Positions 1 through 45,145 of a stretch of DNA of 64,000 nucleotides are shown piece by piece. A model generated the notes under the pieces. The model saw only the letters and a program-made list of their open reading frames with translations. It did not search any database and was not told where the DNA came from. The stretch spans positions 363,815 to 427,814 of the forward strand of contig NC_049982.1 of the NCBI RefSeq assembly GCF_000003815.2, in the 5' to 3' direction. Each line of letters opens with the position of its first letter. The stretch's first letter is position 1. The position numbers were made by a program, and so were the translations under genes. This DNA is from Branchiostoma floridae. Its lineage: Eukaryota; Chordata; Leptocardii; Amphioxiformes; Branchiostomatidae.

Positions 1-2120
1 ATCACTTCATTGCGTTGTAAATGGACAATCCAAATGCCAGATTCATGTTCAATAGAAACTCACATGCCATAATTGACCTGAGTTATTCTGCTAAGTGTTA
101 GTGTTATGGCAAGAACTAGGATTAGGAAATGGACAAAATCATTTTAGACTGTTCAGGGTTAGTGCTAGCTATAAGGTTGTTTACTGACGTTTCGGGTTCG
201 GGTTCTGTTCGAGGTTCGTGGTAGATTTTATTTTTCTTAGCCGAAGTGCATTTTTGGCCATATTTCTGTATGTCGGTCTGAAATGAATAGAAAACATGCA
301 AAATTTTGCCATTTTTTTTAGACTGCTTAGGGTTAGTGGTAGGGTTAGAATAAGAATTAGGGTTAGGTTAAGGGCTAGGATAAGTGTATACTAGGTATGT
401 GTTTTTTTCTAAGAAAGTATATATTTGGCCATATTTTGGTCTAAAATGGCTAAAAATCCAAACTCTGACCATTTTTTGAGACTGCTTAGAGTAAGCGTTG
501 GGGTTAGCGTTAGGGTAGGGGTTAGGGTTAATGTTACGGTTAGGGCTAGGGTTAGGGTAGGGGTTCGTAGTAGAAAATTTGATAGATGGAAATGGATAAA
601 CATGAATAAAACATTTTCTGACCATTTTTATTTTCTGCTTTGGGTTAATGTTATGACAAGGGATAGGGTTGGGGCTTGGGCAAGGGTTATGGTTAGGGCT
701 AGGGTATATTTTGTGGGAAGTATATTTTTGGCTATATTTTCGTCTAAAATGGATAGAAAGCATGACAATTTTGACCTTTTTTATTCTACGTATGGTTAGT
801 GTCATGGTAAGGGCATGGGTAAGGATTAGGGCTAGGTGTAGGGTTAGGGTAGGGGTTCGTTGTAGAAATCTTTTTTCTGAGAAAGTATATATTTACCTTC
901 GCCTAGAAGGTTATATTTTGGGTAGCGTTTGTATCTATCTTTGTAGAGAACCAGCATAACTCGAGAACGCCTAGGTGAATTGTATTGACATTTGGTATGT
1001 GGGTAGGTCTTGAAAAGACCTGGAAATGATTAGACTTTGGGCACCCCAGCATCCTGTTAGGGTACTGCAGTGGAACTTCCGGGTTTGATTTCTTTATTTC
1101 TTTATTTGAATTTACCACATGCAAAAACAAGTGGAAGGGAGGACAAAACAGGTGTATCAACACCTTTACAAGTTGTCCTCCCAAAATTGATATTTCGAGT
1201 TCTGGACATGTTGCTGATTTTTGAGTGGTAGACAGCTCTTGATGCCGAGAGTAAGTAGTATGGGTTTGGGCACCCTAGTGGCAGCGCAAGTTTAGCGTGA
1301 GGGTTTGAAAGGGAATAACTCAAGAAGGGGTTGACAGATTGTCATTGTTTGGTATGTAGATAACTTAAGTGATGCCTCATATCATTACATAACAACTATG
1401 CAAATTGGAATCTTATTTAAATAATCAATTACGAAACTGACAAACACAATCAATATAGCAGTTGTAAAAGATAGAATCATTTGGCAAAGGTATAGGGTCG
1501 TGGAACTCTAGTTTGGCCATATTTCAGTCTGAAATAGATAGAAATTAAAGTAATGAGCTTTTGACCATTTGACCTCAAAATTTGCCTAGGATTAGTGTTA
1601 TGGCAAGGACTAGGATAAGGGCTGAGTTAGGGTAGGGGTTTGTTTCTAGAAAATATGTTTCCAATGAGAAGTAGTTTAGGCCATATCGTGGTCTGAAATG
1701 GATAGAAAACATTCAAATTTTGACCATTTTTTTAATACAACTTATTGTTAGTGTTAGTGTTAGTGTTAGTGTTAGTGTTAGTGTTAGTGTTAGTGTTAGT
1801 GTTAGGGCTAGGGTTAGGGTTAGGGTTAGGGTGAGGGTTAGGGTTAGGGTTAGGGTTAGGGTTAGGGTTAGGGTTAGGTTCTAAGTTTGAGTAAGGTTTA
1901 GGACTAGGGTTAGGGTATGGGGTTCGTGGTAGAAAATCAATTTTGTTGGTCATTCCGTTCTGAAAAAGATAGAAAACATCCAGATTTTTACCAATTTTTA
2001 GTGACTGCTTAGGGTTAGTGTTATGGGAAAGGCTAGGCTTAGGGTAAGTATGGGGGTTCTTGGTAAAAAAAAAATTTCGAGGAAGTGTATTTTTTGGCCA
2101 TATTTCGTATGAGTAAGGGC
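1..2120. repeat. Degenerate telomere-like satellite array
   Basis: The stretch alternates runs of TTAGGG-like hexamers (TTAGGG, TTAGTG, GCTAGGG variants) with a recurring spacer that reads roughly 'ggccatatttcggtctgaaatgg' in scattered variants, then 'atagaaaacat..aattttgaccattttt'. Spacer copies are seen near 260-310, 420-475, 590-640, 710-785, 1500-1570, 1675-1735 and 2090-2105, so the unit is roughly 150-280 bp and irregular. No convincing gene is present; the open frames here are products of hexamer periodicity. It could be an interstitial telomeric satellite or a subtelomeric block. Confidence 0.8.
1739..1880. repeat. Near-perfect (TTAGTG)n then (TTAGGG)n tract
   Basis: About ten TTAGTG hexamers switch within one frame to about eleven TTAGGG hexamers, with one TGAGGG and one GCTAGGG variant. 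TTAGGG is the standard metazoan telomere repeat. The homogeneous block-wise switch points to local expansion of two variants rather than a random mixture. Confidence 0.85.
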
Positions 2121-2590
2121 TAGGTTTAGATTTAGGGTTAGGGACCGATTTATTGGCAGTGAGGCACAGACGAACGTGCCCGCCATATGGCTCCTATTTT
2201 TACTAGGGTTACAAATGTTGAGAAACCTTACGACAGAGTCAAATGTTTTTTTTTGTAAGAAAATTCGGTAACAGAACAATAGTCATTAAGTCACTCCCAA
2301 GTTTATCCATAGATTTGGTAAAAAGTTCTGCGTGCTTTGGTTTTATTTACCACGTTGCTAACCCTGATCCCATTTACCCTGCAGCCTAGCTTCAAGGTCT
2401 CAGAACACAGTTTTTCGCCTATGGGGATTTACATGGTTAAGGACCCCAGACTCAGGTGGTTCGACGACTCAAAACCTATAGTAAATTTTTAGTGAGACCT
2501 TAATTGCGGTAATCACACGATCTTTCACTGTGGGCCTTTTCTAGCCAGATGACGCAGGACATCAGAGAAGTGGGCGGATCCGGCCGACCT

Positions 2591-4012
2591 TAGCCTCTAC
2601 CAGGCTTCGTGGATCGGTGGTTTAATTGTAGAAATTGGACAAATACAGTCTATGAGGGCCCCTAAGGGGGGGTACCGACAACGCTCTACGCTAAATTCGG
2701 GAGGGCCGGCTACGTAATACGCTAAATTATGGACGCTTCATTACGCTCTACGCTAAATTACGCTAAATTACGAAATTTCATAATGCATTATGCAAATATT
2801 TATTGTCTTTTGGCTGAACTCCGCCGACGGCAGAACATGTGAAGATGAGATCTAAACAAAATTGATAATTCCATCAATAAGATTAAAACTTAACTTCTAA
2901 AGACGTCTTGCTGGCCAAAGGAGGCGACAGCAAATTTCTCATGTGACGTAATTTTCAGCACTTGTAGCACCGAAAGCGGAGGCGCGACAATCCTAGGGCG
3001 TCCGGGGGCATGCTCCCCCGGGAATATTGTGAAATCTTGACCCTCTGAAACGCCATTTTAAGCATTTTGAAGGGCAAATGTTGCTCACAGACTAAGCTAA
3101 GTTAAATAGCATCCAATTAGAAATTCACATGGTTTTAGCTTTAAGCTGGGCAACGCCCCCACACATCATTTTCAGATTTCGAGTGCCGAAAGCACGAACA
3201 GTCGAACTGTCGCAAGGTAGGTACAGGAAAATTTGGAAATTTTTACCCTCTGAAACACCATTTCCTGCATTTTGAGGGACAAATTTTGCTGCCAGACCAT
3301 ATGCTCAATGTAATGACATTTCTGTCAGAGAAACGTCTTTGAGGGCGACGAGCGCCGGAGAGTCGTGAGCGCCGGAGGCTAGGCCCAAGCCGTCGCGCGC
3401 AAGCCTTGGCAAGGGCCGCCCGGCGCCCGGAGAAAATTGAAATCTCGACCCTCTGAAATGCCATTTCCTGCATTTAAGGGGCACATTTTGCTTGTTAACT
3501 AAGCTAAGGTCGGTAGAAAGATTTTTACTAGTTGGGGGACGACGCTCCCGCAACATATTTTCACCATGTCCAGTGCCGAAGTGTTGAGCCATAGCAAGGA
3601 ATGTCCGGCGAAATTTTGAAATCTGGACCCTTTGAAACGCAATTTCCAGCATTTTTGCGGGTAAAATTTGCCGGTAGACTAGTTAAGTTTAATGAAACTT
3701 TGATTACGCTTGACAAAAAATTAATATGAATTACGTTTTACGGTAAAATCCGGTTAGCTTCTACGTAATACGTTAAATTAAAGGGGCCAATATCGCTCGA
3801 CGCAAAATGCACCGATTACGCTCTACGTTGAATTCGAGCGGTCCCGCTACGGAGTACGTAGAATTAAAACCGCCGATTACGCTCTACGGAAAAGGGCTTT
3901 GGGGTCCCCGTCTATAGTACGCTAGGGGGGTTAGCCGGCCAGAAGAGTACGTTTCCTCACCACGAAGGTGAGGATAATGATTCTACCAATCCACGAAGCC
4001 TGGTAGAGGCTA
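2591..4012. mobile_element. 1.4-kb non-autonomous DNA transposon with 24-bp TIRs
   Basis: Bases 2591-2614 are the exact reverse complement of 3989-4012, so the segment has perfect 24-bp terminal inverted repeats. Inside each end lie short direct repeats around 'attacgctctacgctaaatt' (2672-2790 and 3697-3895). The centre holds four copies of a roughly 180-205-bp unit beginning near 'gaccctctgaaacgcc' (about 3040, 3243, 3449 and 3627), alternating with 'agtgccgaaag'-type segments. No transposase frame is visible. The outer ends and target-site duplication were not resolved, so the superfamily is unknown. Confidence 0.7.
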
Positions 4013-4332
4013 GCCTACCTAGCCTAAGATACCAAACTAACTCTATGCGGGTTGCACCGCTTACACATGCTTTCTCAAGTAATTCCTCTAAAACACATAT
4101 CTGCGGCGTACAACCAGAAGTAACTACAAATAATATTTTTCCTAGAGGTAAAATTGAATAATTAATATACCGATGTTGGGAACTACGAAAAAATTATTTG
4201 TGGATGACACATTATTGAACATTCCAGGGATAATTTAAAGTGGTACCTTAAAGTAACCTGCCATTGCTCTTCAAATTTCTATTGAATGCGGTTTTCTTAC
4301 ATACATCTTTCGTCATTATCTTTCTTGTTTAG
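4013..4332 (+). other. Flank and intron upstream of first visible MACPF-gene exon
   Basis: No coding signal is seen. The stretch ends in the pyrimidine-rich acceptor 'tttcttgtttag' that opens the first visible exon at 4333. That exon begins in mid-codon, so at least one earlier coding exon, probably carrying a signal peptide, must lie further upstream or outside the window. Confidence 0.6.
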
Positions 4333-31230
<26,898 letters not shown>

Positions 31231-31366
31231 TGGGATGACCCTTACGGACACTGCGGTCAAGAAGAATGCAGCGAATGAGTGACTGCAGAAAACTCAGCGT
31301 CATCAAGAAACAATAACGAAAATTTGCTTTCAACTTTAAACAAAGCTTTTGGCATGCCGTTACCCG

Positions 31367-31372
31367 AATAAA
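31367..31372 (+). terminator. Probable poly(A) signal AATAAA of MACPF gene
   Basis: The canonical AATAAA lies 137 bp after the TGA stop at 31228-31230. No competing canonical signal is seen between the stop and this site. It is followed 25 bp later by a near-palindromic hairpin (31397-31459). Confidence 0.6.
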
Positions 31373-31396
31373 ATACAAAATAACTTAATGTTTCAC

Positions 31397-31459
31397 GTTT
31401 TGTATTATATACCTGTCTCTCTAAGCAAGGCCTAGAGAGACAGGTATAAAATACAAAAC
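31397..31459. repeat. Near-palindrome after MACPF poly(A) signal
   Basis: 'tatacctgtctctcta' and 'tagagagacaggtata' are exact inverses, and the flanks 'gttttgtatt' and 'aatacaaaac' extend the stem with a one-base bulge. The loop is about 8 bases. It could fold as RNA downstream of the poly(A) site or be a minimal transposon relic. Confidence 0.65.
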
Positions 31460-31510
31460 ATTAAAAGTTAATTCCAAAATAGTTTCATCAGGTTGGTAGA
31501 ATATAAGAGA

Positions 31511-31762
31511 ATTCTTGTACGCAACCAGGTTAAACTTAATTGCTTAGGTTATGGTTTAAAAAAGTCAACCCCAGTGATGAACTGGGACGAGGGAGGGTAC
31601 AAACTTGGCCACGTTTGGGATAGTGTTTTCGCCGCAAAGGCGCCACTTACTTCGGCTACATATAGCGGCGAGAAGCAGAAATCCAGTGAGAAGCTTCGAG
31701 GAAGGTGTCTGATAGACACCGAAACGTCAGCAAGTACGTTTAACCTGGTTGTGTACAAGAAC
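31511..31762. mobile_element. MITE with 24-bp TIRs
   Basis: 'ttcttgtacgcaaccaggtt' at the left is matched by the reverse complement at 31739-31762 with one mismatch over 24 bp. The 250-bp interior has no transposase frame. Intergenic, downstream of the MACPF gene. Confidence 0.75.
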
Positions 31763-32267
31763 TTTCCCATATCAATTAAAAGTTTTAAGTTTTGATTATT
31801 GAAAACAATCGTTTACAAACGTGAAGCTTTACAGTGTTCCTTTTGGCCCATTACAGTGTTGCCAGTGAATCCTCAATGCATATTGCGCTACAGTTCAACC
31901 GCACTATATAAAACTTATGCTAGCCCTTATTGTTATGGTGATTAGGATATTTTGCCCTTTATCTTTATCTTTACTTTGTACTTTGTGTAGTTACTATTGC
32001 CATACATTTTACTATGTACAATTGACATGCAATGAAGTCCATTCATTCGCTTTAGAATCCCATTGAATACAGGATAGTTGACATGTAGACTTTGGTATAA
32101 ATGGAAAAAAATACCATAAAAGGGGTCACAAATTCGCAGGTGGTTAAAATTTGTATGTAGCTTTAGAAAAACGTACCTAACGAAAATACAACAATATTAG
32201 TAGTAAGAAAAGAACAGCCGTACTGATATTACAAAACCAATCTATATACCAAAAGGTATACCCTTAA

Positions 32268-32440
32268 AAAGGGACCGCGTGGCGCAGTGGCGGCATTTGC
32301 GGCTCGAGACCGAGAGGTTGCGGGTTTGAATCTAGCCGCTGCCGTGTCACCGATCTTGTGCCCTTGGGAAAGGCACTTTACACGACTTTCCTCACTTAAC
32401 TCAGGTGTAAATGAGTATCTAGCTGCGGCTAGTGACCTTG
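32268..32440 (+). mobile_element. tRNA-derived SINE
   Basis: Starts 'gggaccgcgtggcgcagtgg', has B box 'gcgggtttgaatc' and the 'cttgggaaaggcactttaca' body. The following 300 bases (to about 32800) are GC-rich and may belong to the same insertion, but I cannot define an end. Confidence 0.75.
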
Positions 32441-32799
32441 TGTGGCCTTGGTGGGGCTTTGTGGCCGAGACAGGCCTTAGGGGCATGTTCGGGCATGAGC
32501 GGCTCCCGCCATGGCACACGAGTCGGGGGTAGGAGGAACCCCTTACATCCTTGGTTGGAAGTCCTCCTAGGAGACGGATACTCCGAACAACAAAGCTGCA
32601 TCTGCTGGAGCCGCCTCACGTGTTGCATACAGTTGCCCCCGTGAGACTTAGTGCTCCAACAGACAAGAGGGAGGAGAAGGAATTGCACACCCCTCCTTCA
32701 CCATAAAAATTCATGTGCAGGTCGAGGTAAACAGGCAAAAAGCCTGTCTGCCTCCTCATCTGTCCAATCGACAGGAGACTCCCCCCCCCCTCAAAAAAA

Positions 32800-34014
32800 A
32801 AACGTTTAAAGGCATGACATTTAAGTGGTGGTAGAATTAAGAATTTATTTCATTTATACATAAAATAGATTTTCTTTAGGTATTAAAATGTAGTAATAAT
32901 CTTATAAAGTAGTAGGGATCGCCCAAATTAACAAATACAACATTTATCAATATTGGCCTTTTCTAACATAATATTGGCTTAGATATGCTGAAAGCATTCA
33001 TTTTTTTCATCTCTTGCGTATAGCTTAGATGTAACCTTTTCTGAATAGCCAAACCTTTTGCTGAACAAGGAAGTCGGGCAAAATGTAATATTTACTTACG
33101 GATTTTCCGACCCAATGTTTTTCCGATTTGACAAAAAAAAAATTAAAAAAAAATTCAAATTGATGGCCACACCTCGGGTTCACAAAATCTTACTTCCTTT
33201 CCTTTCTGAAATTAACTATGGGCCTCAAATTCTAGTGCCTGTACGTGCCTGGACGGTACGTTTATCATTTTTCTTCCAACTGCGGACTTTGCTACCAGGC
33301 CCCCCCCCCCCCCCATTTTAAAATGTAAGGTTTTCCTGTCCGATCTCTCGACTTTTTGAAAACAAATTTTTTTTTTTGACCGACCGACCCAATTTTTTCT
33401 TTAAAAATCCGAGAAACAAAAAAATGGTGTGGCCTACTGGTACCATAAATGATTCTTAAACTAAAAAAATCCTTGTGAACTCTCTACAGAGCTACCCCAC
33501 ATCTACAGTTGTATCTAGCAAAAGGACTAGGTCGCTTTATGAAGAACCTGTCGATGCAAAACAAATTGTAGGTGTATGGTAGAATTACTAGACTAAGTGT
33601 GTATTAGAAATTGCAGTAGATTTAATTTGGTTCAGTTACTGATGCTATATGTAATGATAAATGCTTAATCTTATAAAACCTAACGTTTGTTTTACTTCTT
33701 TAGGCAACTTATCTCTTTCTTCCGATCTTGGACAGATAAAAAGGGAAAGAATACCAACTGCTTAGGTTATACAAGCACGTTGAATAAACGTTTTCCAACT
33801 CCACTAATAAGGCATTTTAACTACCGACGTCCAAAACAAACTAAATGACATTCAAATTATTCTCACTGATCTACAAAAGACCGATGGAAAAGGATGAACT
33901 GCTTCAGTAGTAATTATGCTAAGTCATTTATAAAAGGTGTGTACGTGAAGCGATAAAACTTTGACTTGCCAGCACGAATTTTAGTAAACGTTAACGTTGT
34001 AGAAAAAAGCAGTA
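32800..34014. other. Intergenic, no gene seen
   Basis: AT-rich with A and T homopolymers. A pair of words 'ggccacacc' (33163) and 'ggtgtggcc' (33426) is inverted and could be the ends of a poorly preserved element of about 270 bp. No coding, RNA or regulatory feature is supported. Confidence 0.5.
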
Positions 34015-34022
34015 GTCAGGAC

Positions 34023-34428
34023 TAGGGCTGGGTATCGGTACAGCGTACCGGTACAAAACCGGTTTTTCTTATTGGACCGGTCCGAAAAACCTGTTGGACC
34101 TGTTAGCAAATTAACAGATTATTTGATCAGGCATTCACACGTTTTGATGCTCGCAGGTGGAAAAAAAACAAGAGTGAAGTAGAGTAGAGTTTATGGTCAT
34201 TTCTACAAAGTTTTACAGGCAATCTTACAGGTTTAGTTAGCGTTGTTGGATTTTAAAACGCCAGTGTAAGTCTAATACTCCATCAAACAGATTTTTTCAT
34301 TGCAGTGAAATGGACCATTGGTATGAGTCATACTGAATTAGGTCCAGGTTCAGGTCCGGAGCTGGACCTGATCTTTTGGACCTGAACAGGACCTGGACCT
34401 GAATTTTCTTTACCGGTACCCACCTCTA
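34023..34428. mobile_element. hAT-type MITE with perfect 8-bp TSD
   Basis: The element begins TAGGGCTGGGTATCGGTAC and ends in the inverse of TAGAGGTGGGTACCGGTAAA. The 8-bp duplication GTCAGGAC flanks it exactly (34015-34022 and 34429-34436). The inside repeats 'ggacctg' and 'aggtcc' words. Eight-base target duplication with these ends identifies the hAT superfamily. Confidence 0.88.
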
Positions 34429-34439
34429 GTCAGGACCAG

Positions 34440-35980
34440 CCATAGGAGACATGTTGCTGTACATAGCTGTGGTCTTTTTTGGTGGCCGTGATGCTACATA
34501 AAGTTAATTCAGTCTATTAATGGCATTCTAAAATGATTCCGGCTATCTAATGTAAAAAAAAGAAAAAAAAGTTTTTTTCTTTAAGTAAAGGAAATGAGTA
34601 TTGATACTACAGGGCAAACCCCCTAACGTAGCTTAGGGACCCAAAAACCTTTTTTAATACGATATTTAAAAACAATTATCTATCTTAGCCTCATATTTTG
34701 AGCATATATGCTGCTCATTGTATTGTTCATGTAATGCAATGCATAAGACAAGCTTTTATATGCTTACCATCGTAACACCCTTCTATGCACTGCCCTACTT
34801 TTGAACGACATGCTAAATTCTACGCTACGACAAAGGTTTAAAAATCTTACTGAAAGAAATGAAAAAAAAAATGGTTCTTTGAAGAACTGAAATGCCATAG
34901 ATTAAATTGATTTTATGTTGCTAGATTAGAAGAATTGCAGCTACAAGGATATCACAAGAAATTTGATTTGACTACATCTTGTATATGTAAAACTGGGAAT
35001 AGTTTAGACAATAAAACGCAAGTTGTTTTTGTTTTGGTTATAGCCTGCACAGAAACAAATAAACATTGTATCAACTTACATCTTCGATGATGCCCTCTAT
35101 CTGAATTTTCATATTAAAAAATTACAGAACACCAGAAGTGATTAGCATTGAACAAATAAGTAGATAAATAACTAAAATAATAAATGATAGCAGCACAAAT
35201 TTACTGCTGACTGATGCGCTTCCACCGAGAATGAAAAAGTGTTGGTATACGATCATTGCACGGACATCATGTCATTTCAACATTCTTGTAATAAAATTGT
35301 AGTAGTCCTTATCAATGTGTTGTCTGTTTTTTTTTGCATTATATGCGTTTGGAAATAGATCAAACAAAATAGAAATAGGTCTGATATTATTTTATGATAA
35401 TTCTATCATTTAAATTGAAAATCAGGAAGAAAAGTGAATAACTATAAGTCACAGTGATAATATTTTAAATGTTTGTATTGGTTTAAAACATTGCCCCCTC
35501 ACCATCGTGGCCCTCTATCCATTCGAATAAACGGCCCAAAACTTTAAAAGCTATACTTTGGAGTTTTAAAAGTTCAAACTATAAACATATGTACATATAT
35601 AATATCATCATTAAGCAGACTTGATAACAGATGTCACCACTGGGAAGGTAGAAACAAATAGTTGATACAATGTCATCATTGAGTAATGAGACCATAAATT
35701 ATATCAGACTTTTCCATAAAGAGGAGCACCAGGGACTTGCACTGTCAGATGTGCCATGTCCTTAACGGTGGGCTTTGCAGTAAGCAAACAATTCACGGTA
35801 AACTTTCACGGAACACAACAAGTTTGAGATAGCCATCAGTTTAGTCTAGGCGAATGGTGTAAAAAGTGATGATGATGATGATGATGATAAGAGCATGGTT
35901 TCAATTGATCAAATATACAAATAGACGCCCAAAGTAATTGTTAACAGGTTGTGCTTCAAAGCCCGACCCGTGCTACCCCC
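34440..35980. other. Intergenic, no gene seen
   Basis: AT-rich sequence with short A runs and a (GAT)n tract near 35866-35888. I found no open frame with codon-like composition, no tRNA and no inverted-repeat element. Confidence 0.5.
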
Positions 35981-36050
35981 CCGCGCGCGCGCACACACAC
36001 ACACACGCACACACACACACACGCGCACACGCACACACAGACACAGACAC
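35980..36050. repeat. (CG)/(CA)n microsatellite
   Basis: A short CGCGCG run passes into CACACA with CG interruptions, about 70 bp. Alternating purine-pyrimidine sequence of this kind favours Z-DNA. Confidence 0.9.
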
Positions 36051-36073
36051 GTAACTGGTGCAAATGAATGAAC

Positions 36074-36079
36074 TTTATT
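36074..36079 (-). terminator. Candidate poly(A) signal of cholinesterase-like gene
   Basis: TTTATT on the plus strand gives AATAAA on the minus strand about 350 bp after the stop at 36428. The surrounding 'gaatgaactttattgcacga' also recurs in variant form at about 53127 ('gaatgaatttattgctcaac'), so the signal may lie inside a dispersed repeat. Confidence 0.4.
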
Positions 36080-36427
36080 GCACGAGAATTGTACGTGTTA
36101 CAATGTATAGCAACGACTATTATAGTACAAAATAGAAGTATAGGGTAAACATTAACATACTAGTACTAATTACTTTAACAGCAAATGTGACCGTCACATT
36201 ATCGAGGATCGTGTCTGTAGTGAGTTTAATGGGTAACATACGATAGTGTGCAATTTGGCTAAACGTCATACCATTCATCAAAATTTTGCTGTTAACGTTA
36301 TTCGCTTTATACAGAAACTTCCCAGATATTTTGCTATCATACAAAGCTTTTACAGTTACACCTCAGAAACAACAAAAAAACAGTATCATAGTAAGTTATC
36401 CCCCATATCCCCATTCTCCTTGTTATT

Positions 36428-42946
<6,519 letters not shown>

Positions 42947-43576
42947 CTTCAGGGAATCAGGTTACTTCCCCGGAATGAAACTTAAGCAAAGAGACCTTAT
43001 CTGCTGTACGTCTTGCACTGTTCTTCATACACAGGCGAAGAGAGCGTTAGTGTTTCAGCGTGTCGTTATGAACAGTGCCAAACTGTCTCTTCTGAGTGAG
43101 AGGCGACGTGTACAATCGCCTGTGTCCGTCAATATGGCCCGGATCTACCAACAGAGACTACACGGGGACAATCCTGAAATATCGATGTTTCGCCATAACC
43201 GACATCATTTTGCTAAGTCACAACGTTGGATTTTATGCCCATGAAGTTTATCTTTCTTACCCACAAAACCTCAAAGCTTGCTTTGTTGTTCGCAAGAAGG
43301 TTAAAATACTAACCACCTCCGGTATTCGTCAAGGTAGAAATACTTTGAAAGCGATTCCCAACTGTTTCTTGATCGAGAAGTTTTTGACGAAGCAGCTTGT
43401 TTAGGAGTCATCACAAAGATGACGACACTGCACGATCCCGACAGGAACAATAAGCACATCGCCCAAGTCCCCCAGCTGTTACACACACAGCCCATAATCC
43501 CAGACAATGGGAATAGCGGCCTTTTGTCGACCGGAAGGGAAGCTGTCAAACACACACATACAGAAAAGATAGCCAT

Positions 43577-43787
43577 TACCAGGCTCCACAGGTCGCTGGA
43601 AAAANNNNNNNNNNNNNNNNNNNNNNNNNNNNNNNNNNNNNNNNNNNNNNNNNNNNNNNNNNNNNNNNNNNNNNNNNNNNNNNNNNNNNNNNNNNNNNNN
43701 NNNNNNNNNNNNNNNNNNNNNNNTTTCTGTCTTATTTGGCCAATTTCTACTATTATTTCGAATTCCAGCGTCCTGTGGAGCCTGGTA
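43577..43787. mobile_element. Inverted-repeat element interrupted by a 119-N gap
   Basis: 43577-43601 and 43763-43787 are reverse complements with one mismatch in 25 bp (taccaggctccacagg outer word). The N run 43605-43723 lies between them. As at 20351, the gap sits in a potential hairpin. It is upstream of the cholinesterase-like start. Confidence 0.75.
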
Positions 43788-44330
43788 CAGGCTACAGAAA
43801 AGCGCCGAGTAGCTGGTGGTGACACGTGGAGCAGAGGAACAAAATTAGACTTTATATCTGATTGTATATGTATATACCAGAATTTTTCTGTTGATCTGTC
43901 TAACTTCCCTCTCTTCTTAACGTATACGTACAATGTATACATTATGATCCGTATATAGCCAGTTATCTTAATCTCGTTTTATTGATCAATCATTTGCCCT
44001 TTATTTTGCAATAACCAGAGACTTGATTGTCAGACAATTTGCTTCAATGGGATTACATGATTCACTACCATGACTCGGTGCCCAAAAAGTTTGTGTTGTT
44101 GTTACTAGTGTTCGACAATTGTAAACTGTATCATAAGGAAAGAATTATACTTTTTAACTTCATCAAACAAATTTGTCCTTACTTAAAACATCTAGATCTA
44201 CATCATATACATAGCAAACATTCTGTACGAAACAATATACGTTCCCAAATCCACACAGGTACAAAGAAGCGAAAAGTTGATTCTGCTGTGTTTAAGTTAA
44301 ACATATATACCTGATATGGATATATAGAGA
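43788..44330. other. Intergenic, nothing recognised
   Basis: AT-rich sequence between the cholinesterase-like gene and the tRNA cluster. An open frame at 44027-44311 has unremarkable composition and no recognisable domain, so I do not call it. Confidence 0.45.
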
Positions 44331-44375
44331 AGTATAGACAACAATACGTTTACATCGTGTATTGTTGTCTATACT
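44331..44375. repeat. Perfect 17-bp hairpin
   Basis: 'agtatagacaacaatac' (44331-44347) and 'gtattgttgtctatact' (44359-44375) are exact inverses with an 11-base loop. No flanking promoter or tRNA-like signal is seen. It may be a transposon relic. Confidence 0.75.
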
Positions 44376-44724
44376 TTGCTGTATGTGTTTGTTGAGTTAA
44401 ACGATAGACGAGCTGCATCTAGCCCTTCGAGGCACGAACGTACAATAAATATGCTCTACTAAATATGAAGCCTGCAGGCTTAGATTCAGCCCCTCAAAAC
44501 TGGCGGCAGAATTTCCTATTTTGAAATGTCTATTCATATACATGTGTATATCAGTTTGTTGTGAATTTCCGAATTCATATATTTATTTTCCAATACCTTT
44601 GCACTCTTTGTTCAAGATAGTCAATCCCGTCCAAAAATAAACAAGGATTGCGCTCTCTTTTCAATGCACGAAACTCCCTAGTTCAGGTACGGATGACGGC
44701 GCCAGCCGGTGGTGACGTACCACC

Positions 44725-44749
44725 GGTCCCGTGGTGTAATGGTTAGCAT
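44725..44749 (+). pseudogene. tRNA-Gln 5' fragment
   Basis: GGTCCCGTGGTGTAATGGTT plus AGCA repeats the first 24 bases of the intact tRNA-Gln genes 140 bp and 1 kb downstream, then diverges. It lacks anticodon and T arms, so it is a truncated duplicate. Confidence 0.8.
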
Positions 44750-44863
44750 AGATGAGCTTCCATGGTAATGCATATCTATTGTTATATGTACCCCCTCTGC
44801 TGTGAAAACTCCATTTTCAAGACACCACTTCTTCTGCTTGGTGAGTGACAGTGACGTACCATC

Positions 44864-44935
44864 GGTCCCGTGATGTAATGGTTAGCACTCTGGACTTTGA
44901 ATCCAGCGATCCGAGTTCAAATCTCGGCGGGACCT
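44864..44935 (+). tRNA. tRNA-Gln (anticodon TTG)
   Basis: 72 bases fold as a full cloverleaf. The acceptor GGTCCCG pairs with CGGGACC, and the D arm contains tgtaatggttagca. The anticodon stem CTGGA/TCCAG carries loop CTTTGAA (anticodon TTG, reads CAA). The T arm is CCGAG/CTCGG with loop TTCAAAT, and the discriminator is T. A-box and B-box (gagttcaaatc) are intact. One base in the D region (tgatg for tggtg) differs from the copy at 45766. No intron and no encoded CCA. A T run (GCTTTT) follows as Pol III terminator. Confidence 0.95.
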
Positions 44936-45145
44936 GCTTTTCTATCATTTCTAAATGATAGTTTGGAAGTTAGCAGTTCAATCTTCTTTATTTTTGTGAA
45001 ACGGCCAAACGGCCTGGAATTCCGAGCTAGTGGGCGGTGAGACGGTGGGCGTTATATATATTCTGGCACGTTTGACCAATTGCTGACGTCACGCATCCGC
45101 AAAATCACGCGTCTGTAACTCATGCGAGTTTACGTTCGGAAATGA

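Noticed and set aside
368-959. Overlapping open frames of 96-145 codons in the telomere-like array
   Set aside because: They are produced by the six-base period of TTAGGG-type repeats, which avoids stops in some frames. The proteins are Pro/Asn or Val/Arg repeats with no domain.
1732-1953. Active telomere at a scaffold end
   Set aside because: The perfect hexamer tract is internal, short and flanked by degenerate repeat and spacer on both sides, so it is interstitial in this window.
44027-44314. 95-codon open frame upstream of the tRNA cluster
   Set aside because: No recognisable domain, no supporting splice sites, AT-driven composition. Not called without expression evidence.
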